In this document: one piece after another, positions 6,816 to 13,499 of the stretch
Layout: every line of letters starts with the position of its first letter
How positions within the stretch are numbered: position 1 is the stretch's first letter
Assembly: GCA_017532485.1 (NCBI GenBank)
Contig: JAFXJE010000169.1
Location: forward strand, 1-15,322
DNA: 15,322 bases
Direction of reading: 5' to 3'
From: Peptococcaceae bacterium
GTDB taxonomy: Bacteria > Bacillota > Peptococcia > Peptococcales > Peptococcaceae
Position numbers and translations under genes: made by a program
The notes under the pieces: generated by a model
What the model was told of the DNA's origin: nothing
Database searches by the model: none
The model's input: the letters and a program-made list of their open reading frames with translations, nothing else

Positions 6816-7265
6816 TTACACCCCAAATACGTGTTTACCAAAGCGCCCTACAATAGTACGCGACCAAATCCATTTACTCGTTGCCGTAGCAGGATTCCAA
6901 TAATATAAAGCACCATAAGTAGGGTCCCAGCCATTGATAGCAGCCTTCGCCGCATCAATAGCAGATTGGTTCGGTTCTAAATAATACTGTCCATCGCTGA
7001 CAGCATCAAAAGCTCCAGGCTGAAAACAGACGCCATAGACAGTATTAGGAAACCGTTTGTCCTCAACTCGATTGAGAATAACTGCACCGACAGCTACCTT
7101 GCCAATATATGGCTCACCTCTAGCTTCACCATGAATCATCTTTGCCAATACCAGCGTATCATTTTCACTATAACTACCCACACCTGCCTCTGCCTCTTGT
7201 GCTAGTGGCAGAGGTACAGCCAAGAAAAGCATAAGCAAGGCGACTGAGATTAATTTATTTTTCAT
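6816..7265 (-). CDS. sleB: Spore cortex-lytic enzyme SleB, short catalytic-domain form
   Basis: SleB is a lytic transglycosylase that attacks muramic-delta-lactam-containing cortex during germination. This 149 aa product has a signal peptide (about 1-27, ending AQEAEA) followed almost directly by the Hydrolase_2 catalytic domain. Family blocks are LAKMIHGEARGEPYIGKVAVGAVILNR, with E47 the probable catalytic Glu, then the FPNTVYGV and FDAVSDG region, ALYYWNPATATSKW and a terminal GRFGKHVFG. The N-terminal peptidoglycan-binding domain of Bacillus SleB (about 305 aa) is missing, which is common in clostridial forms. The start has AGGGGGTG upstream. Linkage to ypeB by a 3-bp gap supports SleB over the paralogue CwlJ. 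A sigma-G-like promoter lies upstream. Confidence 0.92.
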   Translation of the reverse strand: MKNKLISVALLMLFLAVPLPLAQEAEAGVGSYSENDTLVLAKMIHGEARGEPYIGKVAVGAVILNRVEDKRFPNTVYGVCFQPGAFDAVSDGQYYLEPNQSAIDAAKAAINGWDPTYGALYYWNPATATSKWIWSRTIVGRFGKHVFGV

Positions 7266-7302
7266 TATTCTACACCCCCTAAAAGCAACTTTTTTATAGT
7301 AT

Positions 7303-7332
7303 TAATATGGGGTGGTCATTTCATACAAATGC
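7303..7332 (-). promoter_or_regulatory. Candidate sigma-G promoter of sleB-ypeB
   Basis: On the minus strand GCATT (7328-7332) fits the sigma G -35 GHATR at 4 of 5. After an 18-bp spacer, CATATTA (7303-7309) fits the -10 CATNHTA fully. sleB-ypeB is a forespore sigma G operon in Bacillus subtilis. The transcript would have a ~30-base leader. The rest of 7333-7496, AT-rich and leading to the divergent lipoprotein gene, shows no promoter I can place with confidence. Confidence 0.55.
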
Positions 7333-7496
7333 TTTGGAAATACAAAAATAATAAAAATTAAAAAAATTTTTCTGTTTTGTGCAACTTTTTTCGTGCATTT
7401 TTCGTATATATATGGGACAATAGCTGAGGACAAAATCTAAGTCCACAAAAGCTAGTAACAAAATTAAAAAGCAAGAGAAAAAAGGAGATTAAAAAA

Positions 7497-8063
7497 ATGA
7501 AAAAAATTGCAACAATTTTATTAGCAGCAATGTTGACATTATGTCTGGTAGGCTGCGGTAACGGTAACAAAGGTACAGCAAGTGTAGAAATTACAGATGC
7601 AGCAGAAATCTTAACAACAGTATGGGCTACTTATGGCGAAGAAGAAATGTTCCCTGTTGGTGGTGGTGACTCTGAACATTTAAGTATGGAAGGGCCTGCT
7701 GCTTTTGATGTAGCTAAAGCTGAAGAAATGGATGCTCTGTTATGCTTCCCTGCTGATAAAGCCAGCATGATTGACAATGCAGCTTCCATGATGCACATGA
7801 TGAATGCTAACACTTTCACAGGTGGTGCTTACCATGTAGCTGATGCAGCTAATATTGCAACAGTTTCCGATGCTATCAAAGAACGTGTAATGAACAATCA
7901 TTGGATGTGTGGTTTCCCTGAAACCTTAATCATTGTGCAAGTTGGCGATGACTATTTAGTATCTGCTTATGGTAACGGTCAATTAATCGAAACCTTCAAA
8001 GCTAAATTACAAGCAGCTTACGAAGGTGCAACAGAAGTATTAGTAGAAGAGAGCTTAATGTAA
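7497..8063 (+). CDS. Lipoprotein (DUF4358-like) of the MBOAT cassette
   Basis: The 188 aa product begins with a lipoprotein signal: basic MKK, a hydrophobic core, and lipobox LVGC with the lipidated Cys at position 20, so it is exported and anchored to the outer face of the membrane. The mature part is small (~168 aa), acidic, with two Cys (C83, C138) and a Met/His-rich patch around 91-102. From memory, DUF4358 lipoproteins recur beside MBOAT and DHHW genes in Firmicutes, and this protein fits that size and place; I cannot confirm the domain by search. AAAGGAGA at 7481-7488 is a good ribosome-binding site. The stop is one base before the MBOAT ATG, so the two are probably coupled. Its biochemical role is unknown; it may help the acetylation machinery outside the membrane. 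Confidence 0.75.
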   Translation: MKKIATILLAAMLTLCLVGCGNGNKGTASVEITDAAEILTTVWATYGEEEMFPVGGGDSEHLSMEGPAAFDVAKAEEMDALLCFPADKASMIDNAASMMHMMNANTFTGGAYHVADAANIATVSDAIKERVMNNHWMCGFPETLIIVQVGDDYLVSAYGNGQLIETFKAKLQAAYEGATEVLVEESLM

Positions 8064-8064
8064 T

Positions 8065-9468
8065 ATGGTCTTTTCCAGTATCCCATTCTTATATTATTTT
8101 TTACCAATTGTATTAATTTTATATTACATGGCACCTGGAAAAATGAAAAATGGAGTTTTGCTTTTAGCAAGCTTCATTTTTTATGCCTGGGGAGAGCCTA
8201 GATATATTGTACTGATGATAACTTCCATCTTGCTCGGATATATTGCAGGTATCTATATTGACCGTTATCGTGGTACCAAATATGCAAAATATATTTTGTT
8301 TCTTTCCGTAGCAATTAGTGTGGGTTTTTTAGGCTACTTTAAATATGCCGATTTCTTCATCAGCAACTTTAATGCAGCTACTGGTCTTTCTGTACCACTT
8401 TTAAAAGTGGCATTGCCTATCGGGATTAGCTTCTATACCTTTCAGCTGATTAGCTATACTATTGATGTTTATCGGGGCAGTGTAAAAGTACAAAGAAGCT
8501 GCTTAAACTTGGCGACCTATATTGCCATGTTTCCACAATTGATTGCTGGCCCTATTGTGCGCTATGCTGATATTGAGGCAAGTCTGACTAATAGAAAGCA
8601 TACTTTTGGTGATATTTCTTACGGTATTCGTCGTTTTACAATGGGGTTATCTAAAAAAGTCTTAATCGCCAATCCTTTGGGGGAACTTTGCGATGTCTTT
8701 GCTGCGTCAGGAGAACAATCTGTTTTATTTTTCTGGATGTATGCTATTGCCGTATCCTTGCAAATCTACTTTGACTTCTCTGGTTATAGTGATATGGCTA
8801 TCGGGTTAGGCAGGATGTTGGGCTTTAAGTTTATGGAAAACTTCAACTATCCGTATATCTCCAAAAGCGTTACTGAATTTTGGCGGCGTTGGCATATTTC
8901 GCTGGGCAGCTGGTTCCGTGATTATATTTATATTCCCTTAGGCGGCAATCGTGTTAGCAAAGTGCGTCATATTTTCAATATTTTTGTTGTTTGGTTTTTG
9001 ACAGGCTTTTGGCACGGTGCAGCATGGAACTTCATTATTTGGGGTTTATACTTTGCTGTCTTATTAATGCTGGAAAAAATGTTCCTGCTTAAATATTTGG
9101 CAAAAATCCCACAAGTCATTACTCATGCCTATGTGCTCCTGATTGCTGGGATTAGTTTTGTTATCTTTGACGCAGCCAATATGGCTAGTGCTGGTGCTTG
9201 CATTATGGCAATGTTTGGGCTGGGAGATGCACCTTTGGTAACTGCTGAAACCTTATACTATTTGCGCAGCTATGCAAGTATTTTAATTTTGGCTATCATT
9301 GGGGCAACACCAATCGTTAAACAAACTGCCGAAAAATTCAGCCAGACAGCTTTAGGCAGCAAAATAGTTTTAGTGGCAGAGCCTTTAGTTGTAGTGGGTT
9401 TATTCTTAGTATCTACGGCTTTCTTAGTAGACGGTTCGTTTAATCCGTTTTTATACTTTAGATTTTAG
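8065..9468 (+). CDS. MBOAT-family O-acyltransferase (AlgI/DltB/PatA-like)
   Basis: MBOAT proteins of this group pass acyl groups, usually acetyl, across the cytoplasmic membrane to a partner that modifies a surface polymer. The 467 aa product is strongly hydrophobic with about ten membrane segments. Diagnostic blocks are YFKYADFF (91-98), LPIGISFYTFQLISYTIDVYRG (from 117), MFPQLIAGPIVRY (155-167), YFDFSGYSDMAIGLGRMLGF (235-254), FWRRWHISLGSWFRDYIYIPLGGNR (from 272) and GFWHGAAWNFIIWG with the catalytic His at 317. All residues expected for activity are present. The ATG is one base past the lipoprotein stop, with only weak ribosome-binding sequence, suggesting coupling. The DHHW gene follows after 6 bp. 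Without a polymer-synthesis gene nearby, the substrate is unknown. Confidence 0.93.
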   Translation: MVFSSIPFLYYFLPIVLILYYMAPGKMKNGVLLLASFIFYAWGEPRYIVLMITSILLGYIAGIYIDRYRGTKYAKYILFLSVAISVGFLGYFKYADFFISNFNAATGLSVPLLKVALPIGISFYTFQLISYTIDVYRGSVKVQRSCLNLATYIAMFPQLIAGPIVRYADIEASLTNRKHTFGDISYGIRRFTMGLSKKVLIANPLGELCDVFAASGEQSVLFFWMYAIAVSLQIYFDFSGYSDMAIGLGRMLGFKFMENFNYPYISKSVTEFWRRWHISLGSWFRDYIYIPLGGNRVSKVRHIFNIFVVWFLTGFWHGAAWNFIIWGLYFAVLLMLEKMFLLKYLAKIPQVITHAYVLLIAGISFVIFDAANMASAGACIMAMFGLGDAPLVTAETLYYLRSYASILILAIIGATPIVKQTAEKFSQTALGSKIVLVAEPLVVVGLFLVSTAFLVDGSFNPFLYFRF

Positions 9469-9474
9469 GAGGAC

Positions 9475-10575
9475 ATGATGAAAGAAAAAAAACATATCGT
9501 TTATACTGCCATCATGGCTCTATTATTCTTTGGCATGTCCTTCTTTTGCTGGTTTAAACCCGCAGATGATTTTTCTTGGACAGAACGGAGACCTTTGGAC
9601 CAATTTCCAAAACTTAATATGCAGACCTTGCTTAATGGCAGTTTTATGAGCAAATTTGAAGAATATACGCTTGACCAATTTCCAATGCGTGACCAATTTC
9701 GTAGTATGAAAGCAGCTGTAGCTTTTTATATTTTGGGACAAAAGGATAATAATGATATTTATATGGTCGGTGATTATGTCAGCGAAATGGAATATCCTTT
9801 GCATAAAGAAGCAGTCAGTCAGTCTATGCATAAATTTGCTAGTATTGCTGAGCAATATTTTCAGGGGACAGGCGTAAAGCTTTATCATGCCGTTATTCCC
9901 GACAAAAATTATTTTTTGGCAGCTGACAATGGTTATTTGAGCATTGATTATGAAGCCTTGTTCCAACAAGTGAAAGAAGAAGGCAGCTTCATGGAATATA
10001 TTGATATTGTTGACCTATTGCAGCTTGAGGATTATTACTATACCGATACGCACTGGCAGCAACAAAGTATTATTGCTGTAGCAGAAGCTTTGGCAGACGC
10101 TATGGGTGCTGAAGTAAAGACTAGTTACGAAGAGCACACTTTAGACACGCCTTTTTATGGTGTCTATTATGGTCAATTAGGCTTACCAGTAAATCCTGAC
10201 CATATTACCTACTTGACTAATCCTGTATTGGATAGCTGCTTAGTTTATGATCACCAAAATAACAAAGAAATGCCTATGTATGACTTGGATAAAGCTGTAG
10301 GCAGGGACCCGTATGAAATGTACCTAGGTGGTTCACTCTCTGTTGTGACTATCGAAAATCCAGCAGCAGCTACCGACAAAGAACTGGTAATCTTTCGTGA
10401 CTCTTTCGGCAGCAGCATAGCTCCACTTTTAGTAGACGGCTATAAAAAAATTACTCTTTTAGATGCACGCTACTTACATCAAAATATGATAGGCAACTAT
10501 GTGGAATTTACCAATCAAGATGTACTCTTCCTCCACAGTGCCTCCGTCCTCAACAACCCAAGTGCATTTAAATAA
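9475..10575 (+). CDS. DHHW / AlgX-AlgJ-like extracytoplasmic O-acetyltransferase partner
   Basis: The 366 aa product has an N-terminal signal anchor (about 7-27) and an SGNH-like domain of the DHHW/AlgX type. The Asp-His pair is in YYYTDTHWQ (D191, H193), and the nucleophile Ser in IFRDSFGSSIAPLL (S310). These correspond to the catalytic triad of AlgX/AlgJ, which finish polymer O-acetylation after AlgI delivers the acetyl group. Early blocks such as WTERRPLDQFPKL and EEYTLDQFPMRDQF are typical of this family. AGGAGG at 9467-9472 overlaps the MBOAT stop; ATG 9475 is used, though ATG 9478 is possible. No terminator follows before the next promoter at 10581. An enzyme acting outside the membrane on an unknown glycan is the best reading. 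Confidence 0.87.
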   Translation: MMKEKKHIVYTAIMALLFFGMSFFCWFKPADDFSWTERRPLDQFPKLNMQTLLNGSFMSKFEEYTLDQFPMRDQFRSMKAAVAFYILGQKDNNDIYMVGDYVSEMEYPLHKEAVSQSMHKFASIAEQYFQGTGVKLYHAVIPDKNYFLAADNGYLSIDYEALFQQVKEEGSFMEYIDIVDLLQLEDYYYTDTHWQQQSIIAVAEALADAMGAEVKTSYEEHTLDTPFYGVYYGQLGLPVNPDHITYLTNPVLDSCLVYDHQNNKEMPMYDLDKAVGRDPYEMYLGGSLSVVTIENPAAATDKELVIFRDSFGSSIAPLLVDGYKKITLLDARYLHQNMIGNYVEFTNQDVLFLHSASVLNNPSAFK

Positions 10576-10580
10576 AAAGA

Positions 10581-10609
10581 TTGACGGGCGCAAATGCGTC
10601 TATTATCAT
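10581..10609 (+). promoter_or_regulatory. Sigma-A promoter of the toxin-antitoxin pair
   Basis: TTGACG (10581-10586), a 17-bp spacer and TATCAT (10604-10609) make a strong vegetative promoter. The spacer holds short inverted repeats (CGC/GCG at 10589-10598; GACG/CGTC at 10583-10586 and 10597-10600) that could be an operator for autorepression by the antitoxin-toxin complex. Confidence 0.7.
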
Positions 10610-10633
10610 TAGGGTAATAAGGGAGGGATTTTG

Positions 10634-10882
10634 ATGTTAAATACCAATGTTGTAGATTTTAGGGATAACATTTATACCATGTTGGAACAGACTATCAAGT
10701 ATAATGAATTATGCAGTGTTAGTACAAAAGATGGTAATGTTATCATTATGAGTGAAGCAGATTATCATAGTCTTATGGAAACTTTAGCAATAGTATCAGA
10801 CAAAAGCTTAAAAGAAAAAATAATTACTGGCAAAAATACCCCACTTACAGAATGTGTAGCGGAAAGTGAGGTAAGCTGGTAG
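10634..10882 (+). CDS. YefM-type antitoxin (Phd/YefM family)
   Basis: The 82 aa product follows the Phd/YefM pattern: an N-terminal DNA-binding part (VVDFRDNIYTMLEQTI) resembling the NFRqnLa-type start of YefM, then VSTKDGNVIIMSEADYHSLMETLAI, nearly the family signature for the strand-helix segment, and an acidic, probably flexible C-terminus that would wrap the toxin. The frame also opens with TTG at 10631, but ATG 10634 has GGGAGGG at 10621-10627 at better spacing. Its stop TAG overlaps the toxin GTG by one base, which couples translation. The antitoxin should neutralize the toxin and repress this operon. It sits between an acyltransferase cassette and spoIIID, a normal place for a laterally acquired pair. 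Confidence 0.88.
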   Translation: MLNTNVVDFRDNIYTMLEQTIKYNELCSVSTKDGNVIIMSEADYHSLMETLAIVSDKSLKEKIITGKNTPLTECVAESEVSW

Positions 10883-11145
10883 TGTATCAAATTGTTTATA
10901 CTAAGACAGCAGTTAAAGATATAGAAAATTTGAAAGCAGCACATCTAGCAGATAAAGCAAAAGCATTGGTAGATATCATTAAACAAAATCCTTATCAGAC
11001 GCCACCAAGTTACGAAAAACTTTTAGGCGAATTAAAAGGACTCTATTCTCGTCGTATTAATATTAAACATAGATTGATTTATGAAGTTTTTGAAGAAGAA
11101 AGAACGATTAAAATAATTAGTTTATGGAGTCATTATGAGCGGTAA
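10882..11145 (+). CDS. YoeB-type mRNA interferase toxin
   Basis: YoeB cleaves mRNA in the ribosomal A site. The 87 aa product is close to the 84 aa Escherichia coli protein and keeps the functional residues: E45 in PPSYEKLLGELKG, R64 in YSRRINIKHRLIYEV, and the terminal H84-Y85 in SLWSHYER. These correspond to the Glu, Arg, His and Tyr of the YoeB active site, so the toxin looks intact. It starts at GTG overlapping the antitoxin stop (TAGTG) by one base. A symmetric terminator begins within the TAA stop codon. Low-level expression through a GTG start and coupling fits the usual excess of antitoxin over toxin. Confidence 0.92.
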   Translation: MYQIVYTKTAVKDIENLKAAHLADKAKALVDIIKQNPYQTPPSYEKLLGELKGLYSRRINIKHRLIYEVFEEERTIKIISLWSHYER

Positions 11146-11176
11146 AAAATCTCGGACAAAAGGTCCGAGATTTTTT
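11144..11176 (+). terminator. Symmetric (bidirectional) terminator after the toxin gene
   Basis: A 14-bp stem including A and T runs (11144-11157 with 11163-11176) has a 5-base loop. The A run on one side and T run on the other allow termination in either direction. It insulates spoIIID from the toxin-antitoxin operon. Confidence 0.93.
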
Positions 11177-11177
11177 G

Positions 11178-11206
11178 GCATTTGCTGGGAAATATAATCA
11201 TATACT
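11178..11206 (+). promoter_or_regulatory. Candidate sigma-E promoter of spoIIID
   Basis: CATATACT (11199-11206) matches the sigma E -10 CATACANT at 7 of 8 positions, and GCATTTG (11178-11184) matches the -35 KMATATT at 5 of 7, with a 14-bp spacer. It lies directly after the terminator, and spoIIID is a sigma E gene in Bacillus subtilis. Confidence 0.5.
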
Positions 11207-11252
11207 GCATAATAAAACACCCCAATCAACCGGGGCGGTGAGGGGGCAAATT

Positions 11253-11555
11253 ATGCAGGAATATATTGAAAAACGAGTGCTGGAAATATGTGATTATATT
11301 TTAGAAAGTGGAGCTACCGTCAGGCAGGCAGCCGGTAAATTTGGAGTAAGCAAGTCTACCGTGCACAAAGACCTAAGCGAACGCTTGCCGGAAATCAACA
11401 AAGAAAAGTATGAAAAAGCCAGGCAGATTTTGGCTATCAATAAAGCAGAACGCCATTTGCGTGGAGGGGAAGCAACACGCCAAAAATATCAAGGCAAAAA
11501 ATCAAAAAATGGTAGAAATATCACTTGTCTAAATAGCAAAAACATAATAGAATAA
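11253..11555 (+). CDS. spoIIID: Sporulation transcription factor SpoIIID
   Basis: SpoIIID is a small mother-cell DNA-binding regulator that activates or represses many sigma E genes and prepares the switch to sigma K. The 100 aa product (93 in Bacillus subtilis) has an N-terminal helical part MQEYIEKRVLEICDYILESG, a helix-turn-helix at about 22-42 (TVRQAAGKFGVSKSTVHKDL), the adjoining SERLPEIN, and the basic C-terminal DNA-contacting block RHLRGGEATRQKY (67-79). Start: the frame is open from 11175, but that region is terminator and promoter; ATG 11253 has GAGGGGG at 11240-11246. mbl follows after 55 bp, as in Bacillus, and the two may be partly cotranscribed. The C-terminal ~20 residues are divergent. 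Confidence 0.96.
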   Translation: MQEYIEKRVLEICDYILESGATVRQAAGKFGVSKSTVHKDLSERLPEINKEKYEKARQILAINKAERHLRGGEATRQKYQGKKSKNGRNITCLNSKNIIE

Positions 11556-11610
11556 ATATGATATAAGCAAATAATAGCAAGTGTTGTGTGTGCAAGAAGG
11601 AGAGAAAACT

Positions 11611-12630
11611 ATGTGTTTTAGAGGAGAAGACATCGCAGTAGACTTAGGAACTGCTAGTGTACTCGTTTATGTAAAAAAAGAAGGCATCGTCTTAAATGAA
11701 CCATCTGTCGTTGCCATTGATAATAATACCAATCGTGTTATTGCCGTAGGTCGTGAAGCTAGAGAAATGTTAGGCCGTACCCCTGGCAATATTGTAGCTA
11801 TTCGTCCATTGAGAGACGGTGTAATTGCCGAATATGATGTAACCGAAAAAATGTTAAAATATTTTATTGGTAAAGCAACTAAAAAGAGAAGTTTCATTAA
11901 ACCAAGAGTAATGGTTTGTATTCCTTCTGGCGTAACCAGTGTTGAAGAACGTGCTGTTAAACAAGCAGCTTTGGCAGCAGGTGCTAGAGAGGCTTATTTG
12001 ATTGAAGAACCTGTGGCAGCAGCTTTAGGTGCAGGTATTGATATTTCTGAACCAAATGGCAGTATGATTGTCGATATCGGTGGTGGTACTACAGATATTG
12101 CTGTTATGTCCTTGGGCGGTGTTGTTTGCAGTAAATCTATTCGGGTAGGTGGCGACAAATTTGACGAAGCTATCGTGCGTTACATTCGTCGTTACTTCAG
12201 TTTAGTAGTAGGGGAACGTACTGCAGAAGAAGTGAAAAAAGAAATCGGCAGTGCTTATCCAAAAGAAAGAATGGGTGAAACTACTGAAATTAAAGGTCGT
12301 GACTTGATTAGTGGTCTGCCAAAAACTATTACTGTTTCTGTAGAAGAAATCAATAAAGCAATCACCGAACAAATCGAAGATATTGTAGCAGCTGTTAAAG
12401 AAGTATTGGAAAAAACTCCACCAGAATTATCCAGCGATATTATGAATAGAGGTATTGTAATGACAGGTGGTGGCTCTTTACTGCATGGGATGGATACTCT
12501 GATCGCTGAGCGTACAGGATTACCAACCTACATTCCTGATGATGCAGTATCTTGCGTAGCTATCGGGACAGGTTTAGCCTTGCAAAATATTGATATCCTT
12601 CGTGGGAACGATAAAAAAGAAATTTACTAA
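11611..12630 (+). CDS. mbl: MreB/Mbl-family actin-like cell-shape protein
   Basis: MreB-family proteins polymerize on the inner membrane face and guide the elongation machinery for sidewall peptidoglycan. The 339 aa product has normal family length. Nucleotide-binding motifs are phosphate-1 IAVDLGTASVLVYVK (8-22), phosphate-2 MIVDIGGGTTDIAVM (near 150) and the adenosine loop GIVMTGGGSLLHGMD (near 288). Shared blocks include GIVLNEPSVVA, TPGNIVAIRPLRDGVIA, ERTAEEVKKEIG and GRDLISGLPKTITV. Position after spoIIID is that of Bacillus subtilis mbl, so Mbl is preferred over MreB, though sequence alone by eye cannot separate paralogues. Start: ATG 11611 follows AAGGAG at 11597-11602; an in-frame GTG at 11581 lacks a proper site. 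A hairpin follows the stop. Confidence 0.93.
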   Translation: MCFRGEDIAVDLGTASVLVYVKKEGIVLNEPSVVAIDNNTNRVIAVGREAREMLGRTPGNIVAIRPLRDGVIAEYDVTEKMLKYFIGKATKKRSFIKPRVMVCIPSGVTSVEERAVKQAALAAGAREAYLIEEPVAAALGAGIDISEPNGSMIVDIGGGTTDIAVMSLGGVVCSKSIRVGGDKFDEAIVRYIRRYFSLVVGERTAEEVKKEIGSAYPKERMGETTEIKGRDLISGLPKTITVSVEEINKAITEQIEDIVAAVKEVLEKTPPELSSDIMNRGIVMTGGGSLLHGMDTLIAERTGLPTYIPDDAVSCVAIGTGLALQNIDILRGNDKKEIY

Positions 12631-12637
12631 AGTGCTG

Positions 12638-12670
12638 GAACTTGAGGCTTTTGCCTCAAGTTCTTATTAT
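12638..12670 (+). terminator. Hairpin terminator after mbl
   Basis: A perfect 11-bp stem (12638-12648 with 12653-12663) with a TTTT loop is followed by TTATTAT. The T tract is interrupted, so some read-through into the next gene, which begins 20 bp on, is possible. Confidence 0.75.
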
Positions 12671-12689
12671 CTGCGAAAGGAGGCGACCT

Positions 12690-13364
12690 ATGAATATTTA
12701 CATTGACGAATCTGGCTCCATCAACAATAAGCTAGAAGAAAACCGTTATTTTGTCATTGCCTTAGTGCGAGCTTTGGATAAAGAAAAACTCAAAAAAGAT
12801 TATGAAAGCTTCGTCGAACAATATACACCTCAGCTTAAAATGCTGGATGACCATGGCAAAATGTTCAAAAATGGCAAATTTCAAGAGCTCAAAGGTTCAG
12901 AAATGGATAGCTATTTAAAGCGAGAGTTTTTACAATTTTTTGCCGACAAACCACATTTTGAACTTTATTATATTGTTGTAGACAATAGCAAGCTTACAGA
13001 TGAACATTGCGAGGATGTAGCAGGTATTTTCAATTACGCCTTGAAAATGGCATTTACGCAATTTATCCGAGACGGTTACCTGCCGGATGAAGATTGTATG
13101 TTCCATGTAGATGAACGCAACGAAGCTATCGAAAGTCGTCACTTTCTGGAAAATTATTTAAACACCGAATTAATTATGAGTGGTGCAGCTACTGGAGAAT
13201 ATGTAGTAGAATATTTTGACTCCAAAAATAACAAACTCATTCAGATTGCCGACAGCTTCTCCAACATTTATTATTCACATTTAAAAAATAATAGCTATAC
13301 AGCAGAAATTGAACAATTAAAAAAAGCTGGTATTTTAAAACAAATTTACACCTTTCCAGCATAA
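12690..13364 (+). CDS. DUF3800 domain protein
   Basis: The 224 aa product starts with NIYIDESGSINNK and NRYFVIALV, the hallmark opening of DUF3800, a family with a predicted RNase H-like fold and unknown function. Acidic positions that could form a metal site are D6-E7, D141-E142 in MFHVDERNE, and D188 in IQIADSFSNIYY, which is the expected first-strand, middle and last-helix arrangement. No signal peptide or membrane segment is seen, so it should be cytoplasmic. ATG 12690 is preceded by AAAGGAGG at 12677-12684. The frame extends upstream to 12642, but that stretch lies inside the mbl terminator and is rejected. DUF3800 genes often occur alone in accessory regions and near mobile or defence genes; here there is no such partner. 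A nuclease role is only inferred. Confidence 0.82.
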   Translation: MNIYIDESGSINNKLEENRYFVIALVRALDKEKLKKDYESFVEQYTPQLKMLDDHGKMFKNGKFQELKGSEMDSYLKREFLQFFADKPHFELYYIVVDNSKLTDEHCEDVAGIFNYALKMAFTQFIRDGYLPDEDCMFHVDERNEAIESRHFLENYLNTELIMSGAATGEYVVEYFDSKNNKLIQIADSFSNIYYSHLKNNSYTAEIEQLKKAGILKQIYTFPA

Positions 13365-13366
13365 AC

Positions 13367-13397
13367 AAAAAAGACCACCCGGGCGAGGTGGTCTTTT
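13367..13397 (+). terminator. Rho-independent terminator after the DUF3800 gene
   Basis: An 11-bp stem made of AAAAGACCACC (13369-13379) and its complement (13387-13397) has a 7-base loop and ends in TTTT. It follows the stop directly. The A run on the left would also allow termination from the other side. Confidence 0.9.
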
Positions 13398-13499
13398 CCA
13401 TAAAGAAAAGGTAAAAATGTTGGAGGGAACATTTAATGTTCACACGCTTATTATATAATAAAATATTCCCCAATATGTCTGCAAATAGTTACAACAACA

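Noticed and set aside
7404..7437. Promoter of the lipoprotein cassette in the TATATATA region
   Set aside because: Neither a sigma A -35 at correct spacing nor a clean sigma F/G match was found; several overlapping weak options exist.
11175..11252. Longer SpoIIID from an upstream start
   Set aside because: The stretch is terminator plus promoter; family length and the ribosome-binding site support ATG 11253.
11581..11610. GTG start of mbl ten codons upstream
   Set aside because: It contains the ribosome-binding site of the ATG at 11611, and family N-termini align to that ATG.
12642..12689. Longer DUF3800 protein
   Set aside because: The extra codons lie in the mbl terminator hairpin; the family begins at the NIYIDESG strand.
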